Below are positions 8,247 through 16,712 of a stretch of DNA of 51,232 bases, piece by piece. The position numbers were made by a program, and so were the translations under genes. This stretch comes from a bacterium (GTDB lineage: Bacteria > Armatimonadota > Chthonomonadetes > Chthonomonadales > Chthonomonadaceae), in assembly GCA_021777995.1 (NCBI GenBank), contig JAJYCW010000013.1, positions 1 through 51,232 of the forward strand, written 5' to 3'. Position 1 is the stretch's first letter. Each line of letters opens with the position of its first letter. Under the pieces are notes generated by a model. The model had not been told where the DNA came from and searched no databases. It was given only the letters and a program-made list of their open reading frames with translations.

Positions 8247-9554
8247 CTATTTCAATGCGCCGGCTCGTCCAACGCCATGGTATTTAATACCAAGTTTGCG
8301 CATGCGTACCGGGTCGTAAATATTTCGCCCGTCGAATATCAGCGGACTAACCATGGAGTCTCGAATTCTTTCCATGTTTAGCTGTTTAAATTCGTTCCAC
8401 TCGGTGATTACCAGCAGCGCATCGGTGCCCTCTGCTGCATCATATGCATGCTCGCAGTAGTTAAGGTGAGGATATATTTTGCGTGCTGCATCCATCGCGA
8501 TCGGGTCGTATGCTTTAATATCGGCATTTTCGGTCAATAACTTGCCTATTATTTCGACCGATTTTGCATCACGCATATCGTCGGTGTTTGGTTTAAATGC
8601 CAGGCCAAGTATTCCTATCTTCTTACCGGCTAGCGAACCGCCCATAATATGCCGCACATTGTCTAGAAATCGGACAGGTTGCTCCTGGTTGACGTCCATG
8701 ACCGCCCTCAGGATCTTGAATTCATAACCTGCATTTTCTGCAGTACGTACCAGTGCGCTGGTATCCTTTGGAAAACATGAACCGCCATAGCCCAACCCGG
8801 CGTTAAGAAAAGCGCTGCCAATTCGGGAGTCGTTACCCATGCCTTTAATTACCTGGATTACGTCGGCTCCTACAAGATCACACAAATTCGCGATTGAGTT
8901 AGCAAAGCTTATCTTGGTTGCCAGAAATGCGTTAGAGGCATATTTGATCATTTCAGCGCTGGCCACGTCCGTTAGTATTACTGGCCGTTCTAGCGGTGCG
9001 TAAAGTTCAAGTATCTTCATTGCTACGGCCTGGCTAGGTGCACCAATAACTATCCTGTCAGGTTCAAGCGTGTCTTTAATTGCGCTGCCTTCGCGCAGGA
9101 ATTCTGGGTTACTTACGACGTCAAATGGCGTATCGGTCTCGCGATACTGCTCAATGATTTCTCTAACCATGTTGCCGGTACCCACCGGGACTGTCGATTT
9201 ATTGACTATCACCTTATAGCCATTGAGTGCGCCGGCAATAGACTTCGCCACCGATCGGACAAAGCGCATGTCGGGATCACCATTTTCAAGGGGAGGCGTA
9301 CCTACGCAGATAAAAACTACCTCGCTTGATCGCACCGCAGTATCGAGATCTGTGGTGAATGTCAGTCGGCTGTCCTCAATGTTACGTTTAACCATCTCCT
9401 CCAAACCAGGTTCATAAATTGGCATTTCACCGCGCGTGAGCATTTCAACTTTAGCAGGATCAATGTCCACGCAAATTACATCATTTCCGAGGTCACTAAA
9501 TATGCATCCAGTTACTAGACCTACATATCCTGTACCTACAACGCAGATATTCAT
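8247..9554 (-). CDS. ugd: UDP-glucose/UDP-sugar 6-dehydrogenase
   Basis: Counting from the ATG at 9554, this is a 435-residue enzyme of normal length that oxidises UDP-glucose to UDP-glucuronate with 2 NAD+, supplying precursors for capsule or exopolysaccharide. It starts with a Rossmann motif (VVGTGYVGLVTG). The catalytic cysteine is in GYGGSCFPKDTSAL, the proline-rich NPEFLREGSA loop is intact, and GLAFKPNTDDMRDAKS marks the C-terminal UDP-binding domain. Start choice is uncertain. The family start at 9554 has only a distant AAGGAAGG (13-nt spacer), whereas an in-frame ATG at 9698 has GGAG with a 6-nt spacer and would add a 48-residue polar leader ending in ..TKEGTSSS. It is divergent from motA, with ~170-350 nt between them. 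Confidence 0.9.
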   Translation of the reverse strand: MNICVVGTGYVGLVTGCIFSDLGNDVICVDIDPAKVEMLTRGEMPIYEPGLEEMVKRNIEDSRLTFTTDLDTAVRSSEVVFICVGTPPLENGDPDMRFVRSVAKSIAGALNGYKVIVNKSTVPVGTGNMVREIIEQYRETDTPFDVVSNPEFLREGSAIKDTLEPDRIVIGAPSQAVAMKILELYAPLERPVILTDVASAEMIKYASNAFLATKISFANSIANLCDLVGADVIQVIKGMGNDSRIGSAFLNAGLGYGGSCFPKDTSALVRTAENAGYEFKILRAVMDVNQEQPVRFLDNVRHIMGGSLAGKKIGILGLAFKPNTDDMRDAKSVEIIGKLLTENADIKAYDPIAMDAARKIYPHLNYCEHAYDAAEGTDALLVITEWNEFKQLNMERIRDSMVSPLIFDGRNIYDPVRMRKLGIKYHGVGRAGALK

Positions 9555-9908
9555 AGAACTACTTGTTCCTTCCTTGGTGTGCAAAGGGCTTGCCGACTCG
9601 AAATTCTTCAGACCGTCAATCGAATACTGTGTATTTTCGGCGAAAAGGTCCTCGGCAATTATGTCTGATCGATTTATCGAAACTGTTGAAGGGGTCATAT
9701 TCTGCTCCAAAAGAGAAATCGCTGTGCCTTGCAGCATATTGTGCAGAATGCAATCCCGTCCGTAAGAATACCGGTTTTTGTCGGTTCACGGCGATCTGGC
9801 GCCGGTATTTCCTCTAGAATTGGCCCCTTTGCTCCAACATTACCACCGTTCCCTGTTCAAAAGACCGGGATTATCCACATTGCGCAGGTAAACCTGGGGG
9901 TAACTGAG

Positions 9909-10787
9909 ATGTTTGTTCTCATTGGGATCGGTGTCCTGTTTGGCGCGATAATAGTAGGCTTTACTTCTGAGGGCGGCAAGATAGCTGCGCTCATGCAGGT
10001 AAATGAGTTTATTATCATTGGTGGCGCGGCGCTTGGCAGCATGCTTATCGCGAACCCGTTGTCGGTAGTAATCAGCGTGTTCAAGGGAGTTCTTGGCACA
10101 TTAAAACCGTCACGATACAGCAAGGCAGCATATATGGAGCTGTTGAAGATGCTGTACGATATGTTCATGATGGCACGCAAGGAAGGTCTGATGTCGCTCG
10201 ACTCGCATGTTGAGCGGCCAGAAGATTCCTCCTTCTTTTCGAACTATCCACTCTTTTTCAGCAATCACCACGCAGTTGCGTTCCTTGCCGACACCATGAA
10301 GGTGATTGTCAGCGGATCTGTTTCTGACTACAACTTAATGGAACTGATGGACATTGACCTTGAAACTACCCACGAAGAAGAACTGAAGCCGTCGCAAATC
10401 GTGGCGAAAATGGGTGATGCAATGCCGGGCTTTGGAATTGTTGCAGCCGTACTTGGGGTCGTCAATACCATGGCTGCCATCGGTGGAAAGCCCGAGGTGA
10501 TTGGAGAGAAGGTAGGCGCCGCCCTTGTAGGTACGTTCCTCGGGATCCTTATGGCATACGGTCTGTTGCAGCCGCTCTCGATTTCGATGGAAGCCAGTTC
10601 CAAGGCTGGCGGCATGTACATGAATGCTATTAAGTTTGCGCTACTCTCCTTTGCCCGAGGTGACGCGCCACTCACCGCAGTAGAGTTTGCACGTAGGAAT
10701 ATTGAACCGTCGGTGCGTCCTTCTTTCAGTGAGATGGAGCAGTTTGTTAAGAACATGGGCGGCGGCGACATGGCGGCCGCGGCGTAG
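9909..10787 (+). CDS. motA: Flagellar motor stator protein MotA
   Basis: MotA forms the proton (or sodium) channel of the flagellar stator together with MotB. The 292-residue product has four predicted membrane helices: residues ~1-20, 33-55, and a later pair starting at the conserved MPGFGIVAAVLGVVNTM, which carries the essential proline, and GTFLGILMAYGLLQP. Between helices 2 and 3 lies the large cytoplasmic loop that contacts FliG. Upstream in-frame codons exist back to 9729, but the stator consensus begins at MFVLIGIGVLFG, and a GGGGG at 9896-9900 gives an 8-nt spacer to this ATG. motB follows 30 nt later. No other flagellar gene lies in the window, so motAB is a stand-alone pair. Confidence 0.92.
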   Translation: MFVLIGIGVLFGAIIVGFTSEGGKIAALMQVNEFIIIGGAALGSMLIANPLSVVISVFKGVLGTLKPSRYSKAAYMELLKMLYDMFMMARKEGLMSLDSHVERPEDSSFFSNYPLFFSNHHAVAFLADTMKVIVSGSVSDYNLMELMDIDLETTHEEELKPSQIVAKMGDAMPGFGIVAAVLGVVNTMAAIGGKPEVIGEKVGAALVGTFLGILMAYGLLQPLSISMEASSKAGGMYMNAIKFALLSFARGDAPLTAVEFARRNIEPSVRPSFSEMEQFVKNMGGGDMAAAA

Positions 10788-10817
10788 GCTGCGGAACAGC
10801 TAATTAGGAGATGAACA

Positions 10818-11621
10818 ATGGATCCTGAACCGCCCATTATACGCATCGTTAAGAAAAAAGACCATGGCGGCCACCATGGGGGTGCCTGGAAGGTGGCCTA
10901 CGCTGACTTTGTTACGGCCATGATGGCATTCTTTCTTGTCATGTGGATTGTCGGGCTGAGCAAGCCAGTGCGTCAGGCAATTGCAGCATATTTTAAAGAT
11001 CCTGTTGGCTTCATGAAGCTGGCGCGAGGTGGTAAGAACCCTTTGGCAAAGTCGGCGGACAGCGCCATCAACCGGGGCAAACCATCGCCATTGCTGCCAA
11101 CCGGAGGCCCCCAGGAAACGGATGCAGACAGGAGCGCAATGGAGGCCAGGTTTAAGGCCGTGGCACAGCAGATTCTGGAGAAATTGCAGAAGTCACCGGA
11201 TTTTAAAGGGCTGAAAGACAGTATACAGGTTCACTTAACCAACGAGGGCTTGCGCATTGAACTGATGGAAAAGACACCGTCGCTGTTCTTTAGCAGTGGT
11301 AGCGCTTCATTGCACCCTAGAACCGTGCGCTTGCTGAGAATGATTGCCTCACAACTTGGCAAACTGAAAAACCCAATCGTGATGGAAGGGGACACCGATA
11401 GTCATCCGTACACTGGCCGACCAGGTTATTCAAACTGGGAACTTTCAGTAGATCGGGCCAACGCAGCCAGGCGGGTAATGGAAGGGCACGGCATTCGCAA
11501 GGGGCAGGTCATAGAGGTGCGTGGATACGCTGACCACAAACTGCTCGATCCCAAACATCCGTTCAGCTATGTAAACCGCCGAGTGAGCATATTGGTCGCC
11601 TACACTGGCAAGGGTGAATAA
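10818..11621 (+). CDS. motB: Flagellar motor stator protein MotB (OmpA/peptidoglycan-binding)
   Basis: This 267-residue protein has a short cytoplasmic basic N-terminus and a single membrane helix with the ion-carrying aspartate in WKVAYADFVTAMMAFFLVMW (about D30). A plug/linker region and a C-terminal OmpA-like domain (~120-265) follow, with the peptidoglycan-binding signature EGDTDSHPY...SNWELSVDRANAARR and a final NRRVSILV. It anchors the stator to the cell wall. AGGAG with a 7-nt spacer supports the ATG. It is the second gene of the motAB operon and is followed by a strong hairpin. Confidence 0.93.
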   Translation: MDPEPPIIRIVKKKDHGGHHGGAWKVAYADFVTAMMAFFLVMWIVGLSKPVRQAIAAYFKDPVGFMKLARGGKNPLAKSADSAINRGKPSPLLPTGGPQETDADRSAMEARFKAVAQQILEKLQKSPDFKGLKDSIQVHLTNEGLRIELMEKTPSLFFSSGSASLHPRTVRLLRMIASQLGKLKNPIVMEGDTDSHPYTGRPGYSNWELSVDRANAARRVMEGHGIRKGQVIEVRGYADHKLLDPKHPFSYVNRRVSILVAYTGKGE

Positions 11622-11634
11622 CTGAGAGAAAACG

Positions 11635-11669
11635 CCGGAGGTTGCACGCAATGTAGGTGCAACCTCCGG
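11635..11669. terminator. Hairpin terminator between convergent motB and gyrB
   Basis: A perfect 13-bp stem (arms 11635-11647 and 11657-11669, CCGGAGGTTGCAC / GTGCAACCTCCGG) has a 9-nt loop. On the minus strand it is followed by CGTTTTCTC, a proper T-tract for gyrB. On the plus strand the following TAGTTGATT is weaker but the stem lies 13 nt after the motB stop. It probably acts bidirectionally. Confidence 0.75.
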
Positions 11670-11709
11670 TAGTTGATTGGATGGTAGCGGTGGTGGCCGA
11701 TGCGGCGGA

Positions 11710-13845
11710 TTAGCCGTGCCAGTCCACGTCCGTGACTTCACGAGCATGGGCTACAATGAAGTCACGGCGTGGTTCCACCTTCTCGCTCATAAAGATATCA
11801 AACATGTCAACCGCCGCAGTAAGGTTCTCGCTGTCAATATTAACCCGCGCTAGCTGCCTCTTATCAACGTCCATCGTAGTTTCAGCAAGGTCAACGGCAT
11901 CCATCTCGCCTAAGCCCTTGAACCTGTTAACTGAGACATCTCTTTTACTCCGCAAGGTTTCGAGGATACGATCTCGCTCTGCCTCATTTTTGGCGTAGAA
12001 CTGATCATTCTTACCAGATTTAATTCGGTAAAGCGGAGGCTGAGCTACATAAATATGCCCGTTCTCAATGAGCGGACGCATGTAGTACCAGAAGAAGGTG
12101 AGCAGCAGGGTTCTAATGTGGTCACCGTCAACGTCGGCGTCCGTCATGATGATAACTTTATGGTACCTTAGCTTGCCGAGGTCGAAGTTCTTCCCACCGT
12201 TCGAACGCTCGCCAACTGTCTCAAGATCATCGTCGCTATCTTCGCCGTACGCAATACCGCTTCCGATAGCTGCAATCATAGCACGAATCTCTTCGTTCTC
12301 CAGTACCTTGTCAACCCTGGTCTTTCCTGCATTCAGGATCTTACCGCGCAGGGGAAGCACCGCTTGTGTCCGCCGATCGCGCCCTTGCTTAGCCGGCCCA
12401 CCTGCCGAGTCGCCTTCGACCAGGAATAGCTCACATTTTACGGGGTCTCGTTCACTACAGTCGGCTAATTTGCCAGGCAGTGAGTGCGACTCAAGTGCGC
12501 TCTGACGCTTCACGAGGTCGGCTGCCTTGCGCGCTGCCTCGCGAGCGCGTTGCGCGGTAAGTGCCTTCTCAATTATGCGCTTACCTACGGCCGGATTCTC
12601 TTCGAGAAATTCACTTAGCTTCTCGCCAACAATCGAGTTCACCGCGCCTTCCACTTCCATATTGGAAAGCTTAACCTTAGTTTGCGACTCAAATTGCGGA
12701 TTTGGGAGTTTTACCGAAATTACTGCGGAAAGACCCTCGCGCACGTCATCGCCAGTAAAATTCGACTCCTTCTCTTTAAGCAGGTTATTTTTACGGGCGT
12801 AGTTATTGAGGACCCTCGTTAACGCTGTTTTGAACCCGCTTAGATGAGTGCCACCATCGGGAGTATTGATGTTATTCGCAAACGTTAGAATAACCTCTTG
12901 ATAGCTGTGATTGTACTGGATGGATATTTCGGCAATAAGTTGCTCGCGCACGCCACCAAAGTACACCGCCTGATGTACGGAGTCTTTTGTTTCGTTCAGG
13001 TGTTCAACATATTCTGCCAGGCCCCGCGGATAGTGGTAGGTTACAACCTGCGGCTTTATGTGCTGAACGGTTCCGTCGGGTAGCGTCTCGGTAGTTTCAT
13101 CGCGCAGGTTAAGGAACGTAAGAGTGAGTTCTTTGTTGAGGTAGGCAAGTTCACGCATGCGCCGCTGGATGCGCTCTGGGTCATACTGGTGAACTCCAAA
13201 GATGAGCGGATCGGCGTGCCAGTGAACCTTCGTACCATGAGCCTCAGGCTTGGCCTTTCCCAGCACCTTTAAAGGACCGGTAATGATTCCTCGTTCGAAT
13301 TTGGCCCAGTGCACCTTACCGTGTTGGACGACGGTTACCTCAAGCCAGTCCGATGTTGCATTTACGCACGATACACCAACCCCATGGAGCCCGCCGGAAA
13401 CTTTGTAAGCGCCACTATCGAATTTTCCACCTGCATGCAATTTGGTTAGTGCCAGTTCAATGCCAGAAACCCCATATTGCCGGTTAATGTCAGCTGGTAT
13501 ACCTCGGCCATTGTCCTCAACAGAAATGCTTCCATCCTTATGAAGAATTACGTCGATCCGAGTACAGTATCCAGCCATTGCCTCATCAACTGCATTGTCG
13601 CTCACTTCGTAGAAAAGGTGATGCAGTCCTCGTATGTCTGTGTCGCCTATGTACATAGCTGGACGACGCCTTACCGCCTCTAGACCTTCCAGGACCTGAA
13701 TTTGCTCAGCGCTGTAATCTGCCTTTACGTGACCTACTGAGCTTAGATTCTCTAACTGGTCACGTTCGGCCTGCCGATCAGCCTCGGAACGCTTCTCCTC
13801 TTCAGGTTGCGGTTCGTTCTCGTCGGAATTACCAGGCAACATCAT
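11710..13845 (-). CDS. gyrB: DNA gyrase subunit B
   Basis: This is the ATPase subunit of the type II topoisomerase that introduces negative supercoils. In order it has a GHKL ATPase (SDNAVDEAMAG, EDNGRGIP, GGLHGVG), a transducer domain, a TOPRIM domain (EGDSAGG and DADVDGDHIR) and a C-terminal SVNRFKGLGEMDA tail. Start: the longest frame begins with a TTG at 13863, but an AAGGAG lies inside its first codons and has a 9-nt spacer to the ATG at 13845, so I use that, giving 711 aa. The first ~45 residues are an acidic, glutamate-rich extension not found in E. coli-type proteins. The TOPRIM motif reads GDSAGGPAKQGRDR, with proline where serine is usual. ParE is a less likely alternative. Confidence 0.93.
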   Translation of the reverse strand: MMLPGNSDENEPQPEEEKRSEADRQAERDQLENLSSVGHVKADYSAEQIQVLEGLEAVRRRPAMYIGDTDIRGLHHLFYEVSDNAVDEAMAGYCTRIDVILHKDGSISVEDNGRGIPADINRQYGVSGIELALTKLHAGGKFDSGAYKVSGGLHGVGVSCVNATSDWLEVTVVQHGKVHWAKFERGIITGPLKVLGKAKPEAHGTKVHWHADPLIFGVHQYDPERIQRRMRELAYLNKELTLTFLNLRDETTETLPDGTVQHIKPQVVTYHYPRGLAEYVEHLNETKDSVHQAVYFGGVREQLIAEISIQYNHSYQEVILTFANNINTPDGGTHLSGFKTALTRVLNNYARKNNLLKEKESNFTGDDVREGLSAVISVKLPNPQFESQTKVKLSNMEVEGAVNSIVGEKLSEFLEENPAVGKRIIEKALTAQRAREAARKAADLVKRQSALESHSLPGKLADCSERDPVKCELFLVEGDSAGGPAKQGRDRRTQAVLPLRGKILNAGKTRVDKVLENEEIRAMIAAIGSGIAYGEDSDDDLETVGERSNGGKNFDLGKLRYHKVIIMTDADVDGDHIRTLLLTFFWYYMRPLIENGHIYVAQPPLYRIKSGKNDQFYAKNEAERDRILETLRSKRDVSVNRFKGLGEMDAVDLAETTMDVDKRQLARVNIDSENLTAAVDMFDIFMSEKVEPRRDFIVAHAREVTDVDWHG

Positions 13846-13915
13846 ATCGTACAACTCCTTCAATTAAGGTGGTGGCAGCGTGGAATGAGCGGGGGCGGAG
13901 GTATTAAAACTCTGC

Positions 13916-13935
13916 CAATAATGTGATTATTATTG
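13916..13935. promoter_or_regulatory. Inverted repeat, possible operator between gyrB and the ccm operon
   Basis: CAATAAT and ATTATTG form a perfect 7-bp inverted repeat with a 6-nt centre in the 220-nt divergent gyrB/ccmA region. It is too short and A/T-rich for a terminator and resembles a dimeric-regulator site. It matches no operator I know (the FNR, Rex and PerR consensus sequences differ). Confidence 0.35.
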
Positions 13936-14004
13936 CATATACACAGGCGTAATCTGGCATCTGCATCCGTCAAAGCAGGGAGGTTTGACTGAGAGCCAGT
14001 CAGG

Positions 14005-14010
14005 TATAAT
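14005..14010 (+). promoter_or_regulatory. -10 element (TATAAT) of the ccm operon
   Basis: AGGTATAAT lies 74 nt upstream of the ccmA start. A TTGACT at 13985-13990 looks like a -35, but the 14-nt spacing is too short for a standard promoter, so activation or an extended -10 mode is possible. Confidence 0.4.
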
Positions 14011-14083
14011 CACCAATAATGATAGTGTACATACTGACAACTGCTTGCGCAGGGATCGATCTATGATTTCCGGAGATTTATAG

Positions 14084-14719
14084 TTGAGCCTGCTACCCAT
14101 AACTCTAAGTGCTCGAGGGGTAGGTCATCGATTTGGTGCGCGACTGCTCTACCGTGAGATATCGTTCACCGCCCGTAACAGTGAGGTAGTCGCGATAACC
14201 GGGCATAACGGCAGTGGGAAGTCAACCTTGCTCAAAATCATTGCGGGCCTCCTACAGCCTGTAGAGGGCAATGTTGAGCTGCAGATCAACAATACCTTAA
14301 CAGATCCGGCACACCGCTCCCAGTACATAGGATTCGTCTCGCCGGAAATGGCGCTCTACCAGGAACTCACCGCTGTAGAGAATATTCGGTTTTTTGGAAC
14401 CTTACGCGGCCAGCACTACGACAAGGCTCAGTTGCGAGCTATGTTAGAAAATGTTGGCCTAAAGGGGCGTGGAAGCGACAGGGTGGGTGACTATTCAAGC
14501 GGTATGAAACAGAGACTTAAATACCTCATCGCTGTCATGCATGATCCTGAGGTGCTCCTACTGGACGAACCGGGTGCCAACCTGGATGTTCACGGAACTA
14601 AGATTGTAGAGCGGATGATAGGTGATCGGCGAAATGCAGGTCGGGTCACAATACTTGCGACCAACGAGCCCGAGGAAGAGCACTGGGCCGATTGCAGCAT
14701 TCCTGTTGCGGCAGTATGA
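14084..14719 (+). CDS. ccmA: Cytochrome c maturation ABC transporter ATPase CcmA
   Basis: CcmA is the ATPase that, with CcmB, drives release of holo-CcmE from CcmC during cytochrome c maturation. The 211-residue ABC protein has Walker A GHNGSGKST (residues 40-48), the signature YSSGMKQR (137-144) and Walker B EVLLLDE (156-162) with a normal D-loop. The H-loop position reads ATNEPEE, with Asn where His is usual. The start is a TTG at 14084, chosen because GGAG (14072-14075) gives an 8-nt spacer and no ATG fits. The stop overlaps ccmB (ATGA), and five further ccm genes follow with the same tight coupling, which makes the assignment firm. Confidence 0.9.
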   Translation: MSLLPITLSARGVGHRFGARLLYREISFTARNSEVVAITGHNGSGKSTLLKIIAGLLQPVEGNVELQINNTLTDPAHRSQYIGFVSPEMALYQELTAVENIRFFGTLRGQHYDKAQLRAMLENVGLKGRGSDRVGDYSSGMKQRLKYLIAVMHDPEVLLLDEPGANLDVHGTKIVERMIGDRRNAGRVTILATNEPEEEHWADCSIPVAAV

Positions 14720-15438
14720 ATAATCAATCCTGGGTGCAGCAGTCGCTCGCGCTGTTTCGGAAGGACCTCCTGGCGGAGACGCGTACACGCGTCGCGTTTG
14801 GAGCCATGGGTGTATTTTCGTTTTCGGCTCTCCTGTTGATTTCGCTGGCGATGGTCGGATTAAAGGGTGTAATGTTACAGAATTCTACTGGACAATCTGT
14901 GCCAGCATGGAACAATTCTGGTAAGATGTCGTTGTTGTGGGTGCTGCTCTGCTTTGCGGCGTTTGCTGGATTGTCACACTCATTTGTGTATGAGGAGGAG
15001 ACCGGAACGGCCTCTACCCTCAAGCTACATATGATGCCGCAGGCGGTGTACGCTGGCAAGTTGCTGTTCAACACTACGGTTCTGCTGGCGGTATCGTTGG
15101 TGATAACGCCGCTTTATATGGTCATGACTGGTATGGAGGCAGGAACCATACCAATGTTTTTTACCGTTATGCTAAGTGGAACTGTTAGTCTTTCTGCTGT
15201 CGCCACTGTAGTAGCAGCCCTCGCGGCGCGAGCTCGAAGTACAGGAGCCTTGTTTGGAGCTGTGGGGTTGCCCATGTTAACCGTCCTCCTTGTACTCATC
15301 ATGAATGCAGCCAGACAGTGTTACATCCGCAGTGAATCGGCGGTACAATACGTTCGACCTGTTATTGGTATTGTCGGTTTTGGAGTCCTGATTGTGACCT
15401 TATCTGCATTACTTTTTCACTTCATATGGGAAGACTAA
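14716..15438 (+). CDS. ccmB: Cytochrome c maturation ABC transporter permease CcmB
   Basis: CcmB is the membrane subunit that pairs with CcmA in the CcmABCD complex. The 240-residue protein has six predicted helices and the family segment LWVLLCFAAFAGLSHSFVYE followed by EETGTASTLKLHMMP, matching CcmB's conserved E-rich 'ERE.G.L..L' coupling region. The ATG at 14716 overlaps the ccmA TGA as ATGA, which is the expected coupled start. A longer frame from a TTG at 14692 inside ccmA is unlikely. It is followed by ccmC after one nucleotide. Confidence 0.88.
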   Translation: MNNQSWVQQSLALFRKDLLAETRTRVAFGAMGVFSFSALLLISLAMVGLKGVMLQNSTGQSVPAWNNSGKMSLLWVLLCFAAFAGLSHSFVYEEETGTASTLKLHMMPQAVYAGKLLFNTTVLLAVSLVITPLYMVMTGMEAGTIPMFFTVMLSGTVSLSAVATVVAALAARARSTGALFGAVGLPMLTVLLVLIMNAARQCYIRSESAVQYVRPVIGIVGFGVLIVTLSALLFHFIWED

Positions 15439-15439
15439 T

Positions 15440-16150
15440 ATGAGTTTCTGGAAGATATTCCTGGCGGTATTGATGGCCTACGTTATATACGGGGCATTCA
15501 ATATCGCGCACGGGGCTATTGGATTCGCAGAAAAGGGAGTAGCAGCTAGGATCATTTTCTTTCACGTACCGTGTGCGGTGTATTCGTCGGTTGCCTACCT
15601 TGTTGCCACGTGGTATGCAGTGAAGCATCTATGGCTATTGGGTGGGCCCAACAAGAGTGTTGAGGCACTGGAGGACTCAGACTTTAAGTCTGCCACGGCA
15701 ATGGAACTGGGTTTTCTTTTCTGTATTTTAGCCACCATAACCGGCAGCATCTTTGCGGGAGTGCAGTGGGGAAGTTTCTGGAATTGGGATCCGCGCGAAA
15801 CCTCCATAGTGATCATGCTGTTACTATATGCATCATACATGCTGCTGCGAACGGCATTTACATCGGATACCGCCAAACGAGCACGATTGAGTGCAGTTTA
15901 CGCTGTAATTGCGGTAATTCCATCCATTTATCTCATCTGGGTTGTACCGCGAGTCCTGCACACAATGCACCCTACGACCACATTGAGTAATCCTGCCGAC
16001 ACTAGTCTTAGCTACAAACTCGTACTATATCCCTCTTTCCTTGCATTTACTCTGCTTTTCATCTGGTTGATGCAGTTGAGAGTGAGTTCTAGTAAGTTGT
16101 TGGAAGCGCGGAAGAAACGAAGATTGCGAGAAATGGAGGCTCAACGGTAA
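15440..16150 (+). CDS. ccmC: Heme-handling protein CcmC
   Basis: CcmC presents heme to CcmE on the periplasmic face. The 236-residue membrane protein has six helices and the heme-handling WWD-type motif WGSFWNWDPRET at about residues 110-121. External histidines that ligate heme are visible at about H42 (FFHVP) and in the VLHTMHP loop near residue 175. Length and topology are typical. The basic, charged C-terminal tail (EARKKRRLREMEAQR) is cytoplasmic. Its TAA overlaps the ccmD ATG by one base (TAATG). Confidence 0.93.
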   Translation: MSFWKIFLAVLMAYVIYGAFNIAHGAIGFAEKGVAARIIFFHVPCAVYSSVAYLVATWYAVKHLWLLGGPNKSVEALEDSDFKSATAMELGFLFCILATITGSIFAGVQWGSFWNWDPRETSIVIMLLLYASYMLLRTAFTSDTAKRARLSAVYAVIAVIPSIYLIWVVPRVLHTMHPTTTLSNPADTSLSYKLVLYPSFLAFTLLFIWLMQLRVSSSKLLEARKKRRLREMEAQR

Positions 16151-16287
16151 TGAACGGCCATATGACAATTCTACTGGTTACCGCTGTCCCCTTAATTGTA
16201 TGGTTTGGAATCTATCTATATCTGGTTAGAATTGACAGGGCCGTCCGCCGGCTGGAGCGGAATGAAAGTCAAGAGGAACAGTTATGA
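16150..16287 (+). CDS. ccmD: Small membrane protein CcmD
   Basis: This 45-residue gene is wedged between ccmC and ccmE and overlaps both: TAATG with ccmC and ATGA with ccmE. The product has one membrane helix (about residues 5-25, TILLVTAVPLIVWFGIYLYL). A positively charged stretch (RIDRAVRRLERNE) and an acidic tail follow, which is the standard CcmD layout. CcmD is needed for release of heme-loaded CcmE from CcmABC. The position, double overlap, size and helix-then-basic pattern together make the call secure although the family has little sequence conservation. Confidence 0.88.
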   Translation: MNGHMTILLVTAVPLIVWFGIYLYLVRIDRAVRRLERNESQEEQL

Positions 16288-16712
16288 ACAGGTCAGTTAT
16301 CGTTGCCCTCATCGTAATTAGCACAGCAATGGGCTTTACAATGTGGGCGTTCAGCAGCTCAATGACCCCTTACGTAGATATACATCAGGCCGAAAAGCTC
16401 ACCGGCCAGGTTCAGATACGCGGCAAAATCCTACACAGTACTGCTCACTGGAGCGACAGTAAACATGCGTTGGTATTTACCTTGGAAGACAAGAACAATG
16501 ATCTTGTAGAGGTGGACTATCATGGCGCAAAACCAGAAGCGTTTGATACTGCGCCAGAAACAGCTGCACAGGGTGTACTGAGTAAAACAGCCGACGGTAA
16601 GCTTGTACTTAACTCCGATAGTATGGTTGTGAAGTGCCCTAGCAAGTATAGCGATAAAAAGGGCCTCAAAAATGACACCAAAGCAAATTCCGCTGCGGAG
16701 CACCGTATATGA
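16284..16712 (+). CDS. ccmE: Heme chaperone CcmE, CxxxY variant
   Basis: CcmE is a membrane-anchored OB-fold carrier that takes heme from CcmC to CcmF. The 142-residue protein has an N-terminal helix (~5-24) and a beta-rich domain (~30-115) with QIRGKI and LEDKNNDLVEVDYHG strands. The covalent heme-binding histidine of the usual 'HDExY' motif is absent. Instead the same position reads C118-P-S-K-Y122, the CxxxY form known from Desulfovibrio-type and archaeal CcmE. The C-terminal tail is polar and ends at the ATGA overlap with ccmF. Heme is expected to attach through the cysteine in this type. Confidence 0.92.
   Translation: MNRSVIVALIVISTAMGFTMWAFSSSMTPYVDIHQAEKLTGQVQIRGKILHSTAHWSDSKHALVFTLEDKNNDLVEVDYHGAKPEAFDTAPETAAQGVLSKTADGKLVLNSDSMVVKCPSKYSDKKGLKNDTKANSAAEHRI

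Noticed and set aside
9767..9809. AATACCGG/CCGGTATT inverted repeat between ugd and motA
   Set aside because: The 27-nt loop and lack of a T-tract make it weak, and the position between divergent genes does not call for a terminator.
9738..9908. FliA (sigma-28) promoter upstream of motA
   Set aside because: GCCGGTAT resembles the -10 box, but no TAAA-type -35 stands at the required distance.
13982..14010. TTGACT/TATAAT as a standard ccm promoter
   Set aside because: The spacer is 14 nt, too short for a conventional sigma-70 promoter, so only the -10 is reported.
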